Shown: positions 35,101 to 45,300 of the stretch, in pieces
Layout of the letters: each line of letters begins with the position of its first letter
How positions within the stretch are numbered: position 1 is the stretch's first letter
NCBI GenBank assembly: GCA_936440205.1
Contig: OW387134.1
Location: 15,726,908 to 15,790,907 of the forward strand
DNA: 64,000 bases
DNA from: Lepidonotus clava
Taxonomy: Eukaryota; Annelida; Polychaeta; Phyllodocida; Polynoidae
Reading direction: 5' to 3'
Notes under the pieces: generated by a model
The model's database searches: none
Told to the model about the DNA's origin: nothing
Seen by the model: only the letters and a program-made list of their open reading frames with translations
Program-made: the position numbers and the translations under genes

Positions 35101-35442
35101 GAGACGGTTCTTCCCTTCAACTCGTCCCGAGTGTGTTAGGGTTTCAAGTCCTTCGTCAAGAACCGGCCTATCTTTGGACCCTAGGTGCCAGGGAAATGGT
35201 TTACCTCTGCCACGGGTTTGGTAATTTTGTGCACCTTCGGGGCAGAGCTGCTTGGGTCTGGCTGCGACCTCCTGTCTCTGTGCCTCCCCGTCTAAGGGAT
35301 TACCTACCAGGTGGCGGTTTTCCACATTCCCTGTATATGATGTTGACACATCGTGTCCTGCGGGCCGCAAAGATTGAGGCTTGGGGTCAGAGGAAGCCTC
35401 AAAATCACCGGTGGCTGACATCAAGGATGAGCAAAACGGCAC
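32176..35442 (-). CDS. gag polyprotein of the LTR element, 1,088 aa
   Basis: The C-terminal half has a retrotransposon gag capsid region (LPWFSGKEDEQIEKYFRELK, then the LKGRADDWAGAL helices) at about residues 770-930. A gypsy-type zinc-knuckle-like motif C-x2-H...GHSTEAC follows near residue 1050. The N-terminal 740 residues are unlike ordinary Ty3/Gypsy gag. They comprise a charged segment and then about 280 residues of Asn/Gln/Gly/Pro-rich degenerate repeats (units like PPLNQQVQGGQ). This makes the protein two to three times the usual gag length. The frame is open. It would assemble the particle in the cytoplasm. Confidence 0.8.
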   Translation of the reverse strand: MPFCSSLMSATGDFEASSDPKPQSLRPAGHDVSTSYTGNVENRHLVGNPLDGEAQRQEVAARPKQLCPEGAQNYQTRGRGKPFPWHLGSKDRPVLDEGLETLTHSGRVEGKNRLTEYKQYWNPGYVPPTDHETGTSSQSTCVSDVNNPWCNQSVPYPLLPAVGGEGEQEVSNGDNLFSSGNLKQRQNTADNSSPSGGKRPENPVILPDGSSLTCPLPQRLEFTSHPLVTPTHPNPGASIPYSTVAKGKTVGRERGVGREAEGNSEKVGNLQPYRLTYGVETNLDQAGKRAEIQAFDPAEILKQWADTGPEKHIDLERLSDQDSEENVTLKAPDFNTSTQELYDKYESEDEEEDRELEQAIASVREGSPDRKLAREDRSTSSSYELITEDVLDTGKKAKPESEDEISVEEIPVKEQWDDHDIQNLHENNMAEGGVPLMDLVEEREDRDQRQQPDEGGAGGVDLGAWHPNRGMDPGGPQQNNGNGQILIQQPDRGVQAGLIPPLNQQAQGGQGNQANPPLNQQVQGGQNDQANPQGLIPPLNQQVQGGQDNQANPQGPNPPQNLLNNPPQNLINNPPLNQPNQGINPGGHQQPVAGGNGGVNPGIQQPNPGVNLGGLQQNDGGGQPGQQPGRAEPAGGGVDQNLLPHLLQAMALAANLNAGRGGAGNQQGQQAPAGQNNQVNPPGPNNPPPNQNNNPFLNQLNNPPNPPNPPPPGPPGPPGPPGQNNPPNPQNQPNIWEILPQLGLALGQTPAPVRETTHSGHQRGPNIRLPWFSGKEDEQIEKYFRELKRLKAIYDWSDAHLLNMALLGLKGRADDWAGALAESEKDSFEKLEAQMTKIFGDRRAKWQKHAEFCGLKQGKDQSVIEFAGVLKQKQVKAEASESMMLAVFLEGLKQGVARQVAILDPKSFTEAVDCATRLESLDKGKGGTKISNAVSELAGSQESEETAALNSISERFGVVLARLEAAPWFQKPKPGQSGTPQSGGNFKQQGYERKDRYENQKSERNSDQKPKSNVAPNREADKGKNLPTQQKVERPRLPFDESKFCIIHQQHGHSTEACLWLKNRLREKPPRIYKDSKASGTEQKNQGN

Positions 35443-35451
35443 AAGTCATGT

Positions 35452-35469
35452 TTCGGGTAATCTCCACCA
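35452..35469 (-). promoter_or_regulatory. Primer-binding site of the LTR element
   Basis: Two bases inside the 5' LTR the element-sense sequence reads TGGTGGAGATTACCCG, starting with the TGG that pairs with the CCA end of a tRNA. I cannot name the tRNA without a search. Confidence 0.6.
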
Positions 35470-35471
35470 AA

Positions 35472-36090
35472 TGAACTATTGTTAATGTTTGATTTAAGAC
35501 TGCGTAAGATTCGTGTATATCCAAGTCTTCATGAGTTGCTTTCCAGAATGCCTGAGTAATTCAGACCGCGTTTAAAGTTTGTCCATTCACTTCCCAATAG
35601 TTCAAAAGAAATGAACGATGAGGGAGCTTCGTAATATGAAAGGGTTTTTATTCAATAAACATCTCATCCCGAGTCAAAGCCACCATGTATAAGTCTTCAT
35701 CAGTCCACCTCCCATCTCCTATCAGCAATCAACCACATTTAGAACACGAGTTGCTCCAACGCCTTCTAGACCATTCTAGCATTCAGCTCTAACACAATCC
35801 TATGTCCGAGGTAGTGGGTATTGGTAAACTCCAGTCTGTTACATGGAGTCGATGTACTTACTCCAGGTATAACTCCTTGGTTAGACATGTTTCTTCTAAC
35901 CAACTAACTCACAAGCTGCTCACTAACTGCTCGCTCCCTACCTTGCAGCGCCTTTTATACTGGTTAACAGGTGGCGCTAGGAGCGTAAAATGTCTCCTCT
36001 AGGAGTAGACTAGAAGTAGACTTGCTAAGCCTGATCCTTGTTGGATTATATATCATAACAATGTATTAAAAGTACTAAGCCATTAGTACA
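35472..36090 (-). repeat. 5' LTR of the 20.6-kb element
   Basis: 619 bp, the same as the LTR at 15488-16106 as read. On the minus strand it has TATAAAAGG (complement of 35951-35959) about 130 bases from its start, and an AATAAA poly(A) signal (complement of about 35647-35652) farther on. This gives a normal U3-R-U5 order for an element transcribed on the minus strand. Confidence 0.9.
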
Positions 36091-36094
36091 CTTG

Positions 36095-38000
36095 ATTTGA
36101 TTTGCACCTAACAATGTATATACAATACATATTATTAAAAGGAACTTAAATAGAACGGAGGATCTCCAAATAAGCAAAATTACTGAATAAAAGAATCCTT
36201 ATGCTACACATATTCAGCAACGAAATTGTGTCTTATTTTTGTTCACATCGGCCATGACTTTGCTTTTGTTCTATGAAGTAGCCTTGAACGTAATAACATA
36301 GCACACACGCAATGTTACTCCATTGGGTTAACTTTTCAAAAAGCAGCCTAGTGCATGAAATTCCATGATTCAGACATGTTAATTATGGACCAAACTGGAA
36401 AGTCAGAACCTGGAGTTTTGGTATACAGCAGAATATGATCTACTGCATCTAACCATAGATATATAGTATCTTATATTACTCTATAGTCTAACGTGTGGAC
36501 AACAAGTGTGCAAACCTTAATCCGGCCTTGAGAATAAGTTTATAACGGGCTGGAGTAAACACGTTCAAACCTGCCTTCAAAGGGTCACAAGCTATAGGCA
36601 GTTTGTCCTGAGAATGTATAGACTAGGTTGGATAACGGCGACACACATATGCGGTGGGCGTATTGTTCTGATTGCACAAGATTTTGACAGTTGCGTCAAC
36701 CTATCACAATCACAGAACGTGTTAAATAACCAGCAAAAGAATATATAGTTCCCGCATTTGTGCGTTAATTGTACTTGGGACCACAGACATTGTTGTGTAC
36801 GGCTTGGTGTATCAGTCAATATGCTTAAGGATTAGTCTGATCACCCGACCGTAAAAAGTTCGCCACAGGGACAAGTACATTCCTGTGCGCTACAAACAAA
36901 TACGTGGGGTTGGTGTTGACGCCTGTTATAGGTATGGTATACCCAATTCCCAGTCAGTGCGGTTTGCTTACAGTCAAACAGGATAGAAGTGGGCCAGTCA
37001 GACTCTACCAGGAGATTGCTAACATGCATTATTGAGCACATCTTCAACGCAAACCGCCAGGATGAAACTGTGCAGGCTTCTTCTCTTGGTTCTGCCCACC
37101 CCCACTCGCTCATATCATGTACCAGTTTAAAAGTGGAAATTAAGGACGCGGAACGTAGAATCGTGTTAATGTTGTTCGGGTTATAGGCCTTTGGGATGCT
37201 ACTAGAAAGCATTTGCGGTTAAAGGTGTGTATACCTACCACAAACTGTCTATAGTAAGTCACTGAGGCTATCATCAATCAAAGCGCTGGCTACACCGTGG
37301 ACTACCTCTTGGGTGACTGGAAATTATGGATCTGGCTGAGCCGAATTAGATGGCTCAAGTTCCCATACTGGAAATGCTGTTACGTCACTGGGATATTGTA
37401 AACGTAGACAGGCTACAGTTCATCAATTAGACTGAAACAGGGATCCTCTATATATACCCCTCCGGACGTCCCCAAGGAGTGCAATACCAGGGAAACGTGC
37501 CCATATCAGACTAGCATCTCATGACATACCAATATACTTCATTGGGAGAGGGTATGATGGTCAAGGCGCCAGGGAAAGCGGTCTGCATGACGAAGTGTTA
37601 ATTGCTTGATCACGTGATGTGTGAAAACATCCCAAGACAAGAAAGCATACATTACACACACCCCTCCGAGCTCTGCCACGTGCCTCAGAGTTAACACGCC
37701 GTGTAATTAAGTCATGTTCTGCCTTCCACAGAATCTATGTCGCATTAAGGCCTTGATTAGATAAGCCACAGAGGCTTAATTATGGATTAACAAGGATGCC
37801 ATGGGCGACAAATTGATTTTGAAGGATTCCTGATTCCTGGTGTCTAGGGATCAACACGAAGCGACCATCTTACTTATTCTTCCTCTGGACACGGTATCTT
37901 ATTCCCATACCTGACCGAAGAGGACTATCCTAGCTGGCAGTTGTGATTGTCGTACATGATACCTATGCTATACACCCCCTGATGTGCACCCCCAGCGGCC
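36095..38000. other. Non-coding region
   Basis: No gene is recognised. Overlapping short frames on both strands (for example near 36.9-37.2 kb) have no splice partners or family features. The last part may hold the promoter and 5' untranslated sequence of the small ORF at 38,001. Confidence 0.5.
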
Positions 38001-38234
38001 ATGGTGTCTATTAGTACGGTGCTGTGCCTGTGCTGCGGCCTGACCCAGCTGCTCAACGCCTGCACGGTCGACCACCTGTGCTGCTGCTGCCCCTGCTGTA
38101 AGCAGCAGGCCGACCCCGCCCCGGAGGACGACGAGGACGGGGAGGAGGAGGAGGAGGATCCCTCCGTCACCTGTCGCCAACCACTGCCCACCTCCCTGGA
38201 GGCACTCAGTGACCCCAAGTCTACTTATATCTAA
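38001..38234 (+). CDS. Small cysteine-rich/acidic protein, 77 aa, hypothetical
   Basis: The ATG at 38001 has a strong context (gcggccATGGtg). The N-terminal 33 residues are hydrophobic with clustered cysteines (LCLCCG and HLCCCCPCC), as in palmitoylated or membrane-associated proteins. Next comes a highly acidic run (EDDEDGEEEEEDP) and a polar tail ending STYI. Codon use is GC-rich, like the coding exons of the two recognised genes and unlike the flanks. A GT-AG intron may follow in the 3' untranslated part (gtaggt near 38,255). I do not recognise the family. A chance frame is still possible. Confidence 0.45.
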   Translation: MVSISTVLCLCCGLTQLLNACTVDHLCCCCPCCKQQADPAPEDDEDGEEEEEDPSVTCRQPLPTSLEALSDPKSTYI

Positions 38235-41200
38235 TCAAGGTCTTCCCGTTATTGGTAGGTACCTTGGACTGCATTACTAACTCAGTATACAAAATCTGCA
38301 GTTATTCACACTGTTAACTGCACTATGGCGGGATAAAGTACGTGGGCATTTTTTATGGGGGATCTCCCATTTGCTTTACTCGAACAATGGAATGAATATT
38401 GCAAAAAAGAAATGAGAAAGTATATTATTCATCCCACGGGTTCTCGTAAAATTGGATTCATTCAGCCTTGAACGCACCAGCCAAACCCGTCACCCTGTGT
38501 ATATTCAGGAAAATGTGTACATGCATGCAATAAGAATCCCATTAAGATTCTAGCATGTTATTTGGCCCCACCTGCTTTCAGATTTTGAATACTCAAAATC
38601 TACATTATATCATATACCAACAAGTGAATTGAAATCAATCATTGCGTAATTGTTGATATTTACTATTACGTCTAAATTTCACATCATTTAGACATATTAG
38701 CAAAGACCGGAGACAGGAAGAAAAGTGGGGATGAACAATTGGGAGCCACTGATTTCAGAATGCTCGCTTATTTGTATGGTTACGCCAGATATCGTGTCGA
38801 AGTAGTCAAGCCCTGATAGATTCTGTACGTAGGTGAGGTAATCAATGTTAGGCGTTAATAAGTCATGCCATCAGGGCTCGCCTTACTCCCAACGGACCTT
38901 GTGGAATCGTTCTAGTCACGTGATTTACCCTAATCAATCTAATCCATGGTATCTCTACGCCCCCTCCTGGTGGAACCAAACCAGACAACCTAGCTTCTAC
39001 AGTACGCACAATATACGCAGCTCAATGATAACAGATAACAGGGCTGACCTTTTTAGACCCTTCTCTTGGATAGTATTTACATATTTCAAAGTTGTATCAC
39101 ATGCATTGAATCGTATAGTGGTATGTATTACCGGAAACACCGTCTTCAAGAATTATGCCAAAATCAATAGAGTTGATTTATCATAGTGTACAGCCTGTTT
39201 TAAATCAGTAGTGGGTGGATTTCCATTATGGTTCTTTAGAATTAACGCGCTGATTAGAGCGTGTCAATTTGGTTAACAGTCTAGTCTATATGATTGGTTA
39301 TGTTTCTGACTCCTGCAATATATCAAAGGCTCATTTTCTTGCTTTATATTCAGATAAAATATTCTATTTCTTTGACTTATTTCTTTTGTATTTGTTTTTA
39401 GTAAATTCTGCAATTCGGGAGATTATTTGTGGCAATAGATATAAGATGAGATGGAGGAGGCGACTATCCTGACCTTATTGGTAAGGATAGCGTAAACACT
39501 TCTTTAGACGATACTTCTTTCTCGGCATTGGTTAATTAAACTGTATGTTATTCTATTTTCAGATGTGTCACAGATTCAGCAGAGCTTCGTCGGGTAGGCA
39601 TTTTAACAGGAATGATTAAATTACCGGTTGTCTCTCACCACCGCGATGAACATTACGCAATCTAAAAGGATGATCCACTGATTCAAATTGAATACCTAAA
39701 GACATGGAAGGACTAAAAGGACTTCATTATCAGCAACTTTGAATCTGCATGATTGATGTGTCAGCGTTTAGTGAGATGACAGAATCCTAGGTGGGCTATG
39801 TAGTGATATGTTTTTCTCTCTCGTTGACATAGAAAACAGAATGTCATATTTTTATCATAGGTTCTACGATTGGTGTTTTTCTCAGTTTCTTCACAATTTC
39901 TCTCCCCAAAAGTATGCGTCTGATTATAATAGAATGAATATATATAACCTTTAGAGATTTATTTATTTTTACATATTTGTTACACACAAAAAAATAATAT
40001 GCTTATCATAGTTAAAGCAAATGACAAGACAAACTTAATTGTTTTCCTACTTCAAGTGACATTGAATGTCTAATTACATGATTCCATGCTAAACTTGAAC
40101 ATGTTTCGTAAAATGTTTGCAAATCTTTGTAAATAAATGCATTTACTTTGTACAGTATTGTTTATCAAATTATCCAATTGTTGATGCATAATATATATAC
40201 ATGCTGTCGTTTTGAACTATTTCATTGCATCAAAAACTAACAATATAAACAAAGTGAGTACAGACATCCTTTTAAGGTCGGTTTACACAAAACAGATCTA
40301 TAGCACCATTATTAAACGGATAAATTCACAATTCCATCCGACTTTTGCATAGGTTGCCATGGTGGCGTTAACTCATAATCAATGAACTATCTAATTCCTA
40401 ATCAGATATGTAACAAGAAGCAAATTAGCAACACAATTTCATTCATGCATGAGCGATAGTTGCCCCTCAATAAAATGAAACAAGTATTTACAATTAAATC
40501 AATATAAAGGAGCAAAGGCAGCAAAAGCATTATAACCTCTACCCTGATCCTAGAGCACTGAGTGACTGTAATGGTATATAAATTATAATACAGTTGATTG
40601 ACCACCACCACCACCAAACCCCCTTCCCCTCAGCACACCCCTCAAATAGGTTGTATGGGCTTTAAGTATAGGTGCTGACCACCATTACTCCTGTTCTCAC
40701 ATATAGCTAGGGGAGGGGTCTGGCGAATGGTTACTAAGTAACAGGTCCATGCATGCACTGCTATACACCCAGTACTGAATAACCTGTCAATTAAATGTCT
40801 GGGACTGCCCACTTGCAGGTGACAGTGTAGGCCCTAATGTTAAGGGGTATGGGCTGTTTGACTCAGGCAGTGGTTACGTAGGCCACTCCTAGCCTCTTTT
40901 ACTGATTGATTCTAATCATAATTGCTGCATAATGCTGAACATGACATTATGTAACCCATCATTAAGATCAAGGAGAATGAGATTACTGAAAACATGACTG
41001 ACTGAGGGTGTCCTCACTCATAGCTACAATACTATATAGACATATTAAGGGACTTCAAAAAAGAAAATAAAACAACCATAATTCGCTCACTTTTACGTTT
41101 TAAAATGCGTAGACCTTTTACACTTCAATACATTCTTAATGAGGAGGCAATGTTACATTAGAAATCATACCCATTTCTAATTTGTTGCCATACAAAGAAA

Positions 41201-41519
41201 TGGTAGAATATAGATGCACAAAGCCTATAAACTGTGCCCAATTACCGACCCGATCTGCGAACACACACTTGATGCGATTAAATCTGGTCAAATCAGGCTA
41301 AAATTTACAATGAGGTAAAACAAAAGTCTTTCCCATCAATTATAAGACCTTCACACATTTAAAATATTCTTTTAAAAAAGTATAATTTCGAAGCCATTGT
41401 GCTAAAAAGGCATTGTGCTAAAAAAAAAGTACTATATCATGTCAGCGATGATTAGCAAATAATAAATGAGAAGTAAAATAGCGTGGTTTTCCAAATGTTC
41501 ATGCAACTTTACGTGAAGA
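38235..41519. other. Non-coding region between the small ORF and ERCC6L2
   Basis: No gene is recognised. A possible small plus-strand exon ends at a cttcgtcgg|gtaggc donor near 39,594, but nothing joins to it with certainty. An accaccaccacc microsatellite lies near 40,600. The 3' untranslated region of the minus-strand helicase gene should occupy the right part; I did not find a clear minus-strand AATAAA close to its stop. Confidence 0.45.
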
Positions 41520-42364
41520 CTACAACGTCCGTTTATGCCGAGACTTTTTGGACAAGTTCTTCTTCCATTTGCTTGCGTCGCTGAATAAGTCATCGTCCGA
41601 TTCGTCATAGAGAAAGTCGTCGTCTACTGTAGCGTTAAGCACTGGGGTGGTAAGCTTACACTCCTGTTCAAACGTGTCTAGTGAGTCCTCTCCGAAGGCG
41701 GCCTTCCCGCCCTCCTTAACCTTAACCCGCTTGGCAGGGCTGACCGCGGAGAACAGGTCGTCCCCGCTGTCACTCTGACCACCCCGGGCCCGACTCTCGG
41801 AGGGCGGCGGACCTGTCCGTTTGGCTGGGGCCTTACGTACAATGACGTCATCGTCGTCGCCAAAAAGGTCGTCGACTATGCTCATCTTACTAATTGTGTC
41901 GGGGGGTTTTACCTGGGAAGTCTCGCCGGGGTTTTCAGAATTATCCTTGGGGACCTTTTTAGGCCTCCTGGGGGTTCGTGGCGCACTTTTCCGTTTTTCC
42001 TCTCCGTCGGAATGCAGAAACTCGTCAAGGAGTTTTTCTACTGGATTGACACTCTGTGTTTCACGTAAAGACTCGGCTTCTTTTCCCGGGTCTTTCTCAG
42101 CGCTATGCCCGGCTTTTGTCCCCTTATCCCCCCTTGTGATGTTCTTTTCCTCAACCTCATTTCGTGTACCTCCCTTGGCTTGTCGTCTATGTTCCCTCTT
42201 TTCACCGTGCTTCACGTTCCGAGCTGCTCCCTTTTGGGGCGTTTCGTCCCGAGCTGCTCCTTCGTGCTCAGACTCAGACTCACTGCTGTAGCGACAGCCC
42301 CTCTTACGAACCGACTGCTCTGTCCGTTTTCGTTTACGTTGAGAGGCAGCTTTTCGTCTGTCTC
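41520..42364 (-). CDS. ERCC6L2: ERCC6L2 last coding exon
   Basis: 281 codons including the TAG at 41520-41522. The product is low-complexity, with alternating basic ([15 protein letters not shown]) and acidic ([18 protein letters not shown]) patches, and ends in a basic KKSRHKRTL tail. The two DDLF-type repeats could be short linear binding motifs; this is inference. The exon accepts from 43657-43877 across an intron that contains the solo LTR. Confidence 0.8.
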
Positions 42365-45300
42365 CTACAAGAGCGGCAGAATGTTGTCAGACTTATCATA
42401 TACATCTTGACATGGAAGTTAATCGAATGATATCACTTCATACTCGAAATTGGCACAAAAAGATCATTTGTTTTAAGAAAAGTCAATTGCAAACCTTTTG
42501 AAATGGGAGTCAATTGCAAACCTTTTGAAAATGGGAGTTCCTTGAATATCTACACTGTTAAATCGGAATAACTGTACATAACACTATACTTTTGGACGTC
42601 CGCTCATTAAAAGTAAACCATGATTTGAAAGGTATTATTGACTGTTAACAGCGCCACCTGGTTAAAAAAAATCCCTAAAAACCGACACACTACTTGTTGA
42701 CAGCGACGATGCATGTGTTTAAATTGAAATCAATAGATCCTAATACTATACATAAGGGATTAAAGGGTTTTTGGAAGAGGCACACTAGCACCACCTGGTG
42801 AGAAATATGTAATGCTTCAAAATTGTATTTGCTTCTTCATTTAGGGCTATAGGCCTAATTTTAATAAGAAACAATGAATTTAACAATCTGGACAAAACGT
42901 TTTCTAAGGAAGGAAATACTTGAACAGCAATGTACTGAAAAATTCAGTAATTCTTGCTTGTTACACGCACACCAGCCACGTTCTAATCATATAGACTGAA
43001 GTGTACATTGAGCTATTGTTAATGTTTGATTTAAGACTGCGTAAGATTCGTGTATATCCAAGTCTTCGTAAGTTGCTTTCCAGAATGTCTGAGTAATTCA
43101 GACCGCGTTTAAAGTTTGTCCATTCACTTCCCAATAGTTCAAAAGAAATGAACGATGAGGGAGCTTCTTAATATGAAAGGGTTTTTATTCAATAAACATC
43201 TCATCCCGAGTCAAAGCCACCATGTATAAGTCTTCATCAGTCCACCTCCCATCTCCTATCAGCAATCAACCACATTTAGAACACGAGTTGCTCCAACGCC
43301 TTCTAGACCATTCTAGCATTCAGCTCTAACACAATCCTATGTCCGAGGTAGTGGGTATTGGTAAACTCCAGTCTGTTACACGGAGTCGATGTACTTACTC
43401 CAGGTATAACTCCTTGGCTAAACATGTTTAGCTGATGTTCTCGCTAAACTGAGTGATTACTAACTTCTAACCAACTAACTCACTAACTGCTCGCTCCCTA
43501 CCTTGCAGCGCCTTTTATACTGGTTAACAGGTGGCGCTAGGAGCGTAAGATATTTCTCCTAGAAGTAGACTAGAAGTAGACTTGCTAAGCCTGATCCTTG
43601 TTGGATTATATATTATGACAATGTATTAAAAGTACTAAGCCATTAGTACAACATACCATCTTTGTAGGTGCTCTTGCCTTGAGCATTCTTTTCCTCCTTT
43701 TCGCCGTCCTCCTCCTCGTCGTCTTCCACGAACGCCCCTTCCAATACGGGGTCTTTCTCCTTATAGAACTGGCGGAGGAAGGACTGCCGAGATTTATCAG
43801 AGCATCGCACGACTTTCTTTGCCAAAGCTACCACATCTTGTTCACCCAATGTTTCTGCCATTTCTTTAAACTGTTGCCTATCGGAAAGTAAGAAATCGGA
43901 TATTAAAGAAAATCCCCTGTAAGACAATAGGTTTCTTGTTTCAAGATCACACACAATATCTTAGGTTGGCAATAGATGGTATTTCATCGTGTTTTACAGT
44001 TCAGTACAAATGAAAACTAATAATTCCATCATTATTGATTGCTCCAACGTATACAAAGTTGCCGACTAAATGCCTACCTCCGTATGGCAGTGGGCGTCTG
44101 GCCGATGAGAACCCTTAACTTGTCAAACATCATTGCCCGCGGCGCGTTGACTGCTTTCTGCTTGGCCTGCTGTTTCTTCCCCCTGGGGCTGGGGGTTTCG
44201 ACTTTCTGCTTCACAGAAACTTGAGGTTTAGAGCCAAGATCGTCACTTTCTTCGCTCGACTGTGGGTAAGAACAGAGCATATATAATATATATAAATATA
44301 TTATTATTTTGTAGCATGGTCACGTCTGAAAGTGATGTGTTCTAACAGATGTCATTTTGAATTTGTATACAGCCACTAGACCTTCTCTCTGTGATTACAT
44401 TTTCAAGGAATAGAGACAAATGAGATCGGGCTGACTGCGGGACGTTGGCCAACAAAAGGTCTAAATCAGGGAATGGGAATTGCGGGACGCACCTCTAAAT
44501 GATATTTTATACAGGAAACATTTGCCATAGTGGGGGAATTTTAGAGGGCAGACACTGCATCTGAAGGGTAGACCAAGAGCTAATAATAACAATAAAAGAT
44601 AATATATTCTATAATACACTTTGTAAGGTGATTGGATCACTTCTTTGGTACCCTACCAGATAATGATTTTTCCACTTTATGCTGGTATGAAATGAAAAAC
44701 GAAAAACAATGTACGCTTTCGTGTCAGAAATAAAATTTGAATCTAAAAAAAACCCGCACGTACCTCGGTGAGGGGCTGGCAGTAGGCAGCAGGGGCCTGT
44801 GAGTACTGGTGGAGTTCGTACACGTCCTGAATGGCACAGCGCGTCATGTGGTCCTCAGCCCGACTCGCACCCACCAGTTTGTGGTTCTCGTGTCGATGGG
44901 CCACCCCGTACTGATCTGTTGTATGAAACCACAGGGCAATATTTAGTTGAGGTATCTTATTCAAAATATGACAGCCATATACAATTTAAACAATATGTGT
45001 GCATTCAAGACGTACAATAATGCTGAGAGACCTTGTAAAGGTAGGTCTCTGCTATACTGCCATTATCTATCATCTCGATAAAGACACTTTGTCATGAATG
45101 TGGTTTAATGAATCAGAAATGTTATCGTAGACAACTTTTTTTTAGAATTCTTCGATCCAAACACAAGATTTTCTCGGTTGAAAAATATTTGATAAAATCT
45201 CATAATGGAGATATATGATTTCTCCAGTACTACCGGTATTATTATCCTGATATTTTCTTTATTAATACAGGAAACAATACAAAAAATATTAAAACTAATA

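Larger units (their letters stand above)
15488..36090 (-). mobile_element. Envelope-bearing LTR retroelement (Ty3/Gypsy-like, errantivirus-like), about 20.6 kb
   Basis: Two LTRs of 619 bp, in TG...CA form and identical wherever I compared them, bound this element. The 4-bp direct repeat cttg (15484-15487 and 36091-36094) is a target-site duplication. Coding order on the minus strand is gag, protease, reverse transcriptase, RNase H, integrase, a basic proline-rich ORF and an envelope glycoprotein. A 6.4-kb region follows before the 3' LTR, and holds an ORF on the opposite strand. LTR identity indicates a very recent insertion. gag and env are long open frames; pol looks interrupted at about two places, so the copy as a whole is best treated as broken. 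The size is far above the usual 5-8 kb of Ty3/Gypsy elements. Confidence 0.9.

Noticed and set aside
41821-42291. 156-aa plus-strand open frame opposite the last ERCC6L2 exon
   Set aside because: It is a shadow of a low-complexity coding exon; the minus frame has phase, homology context and a proper stop.
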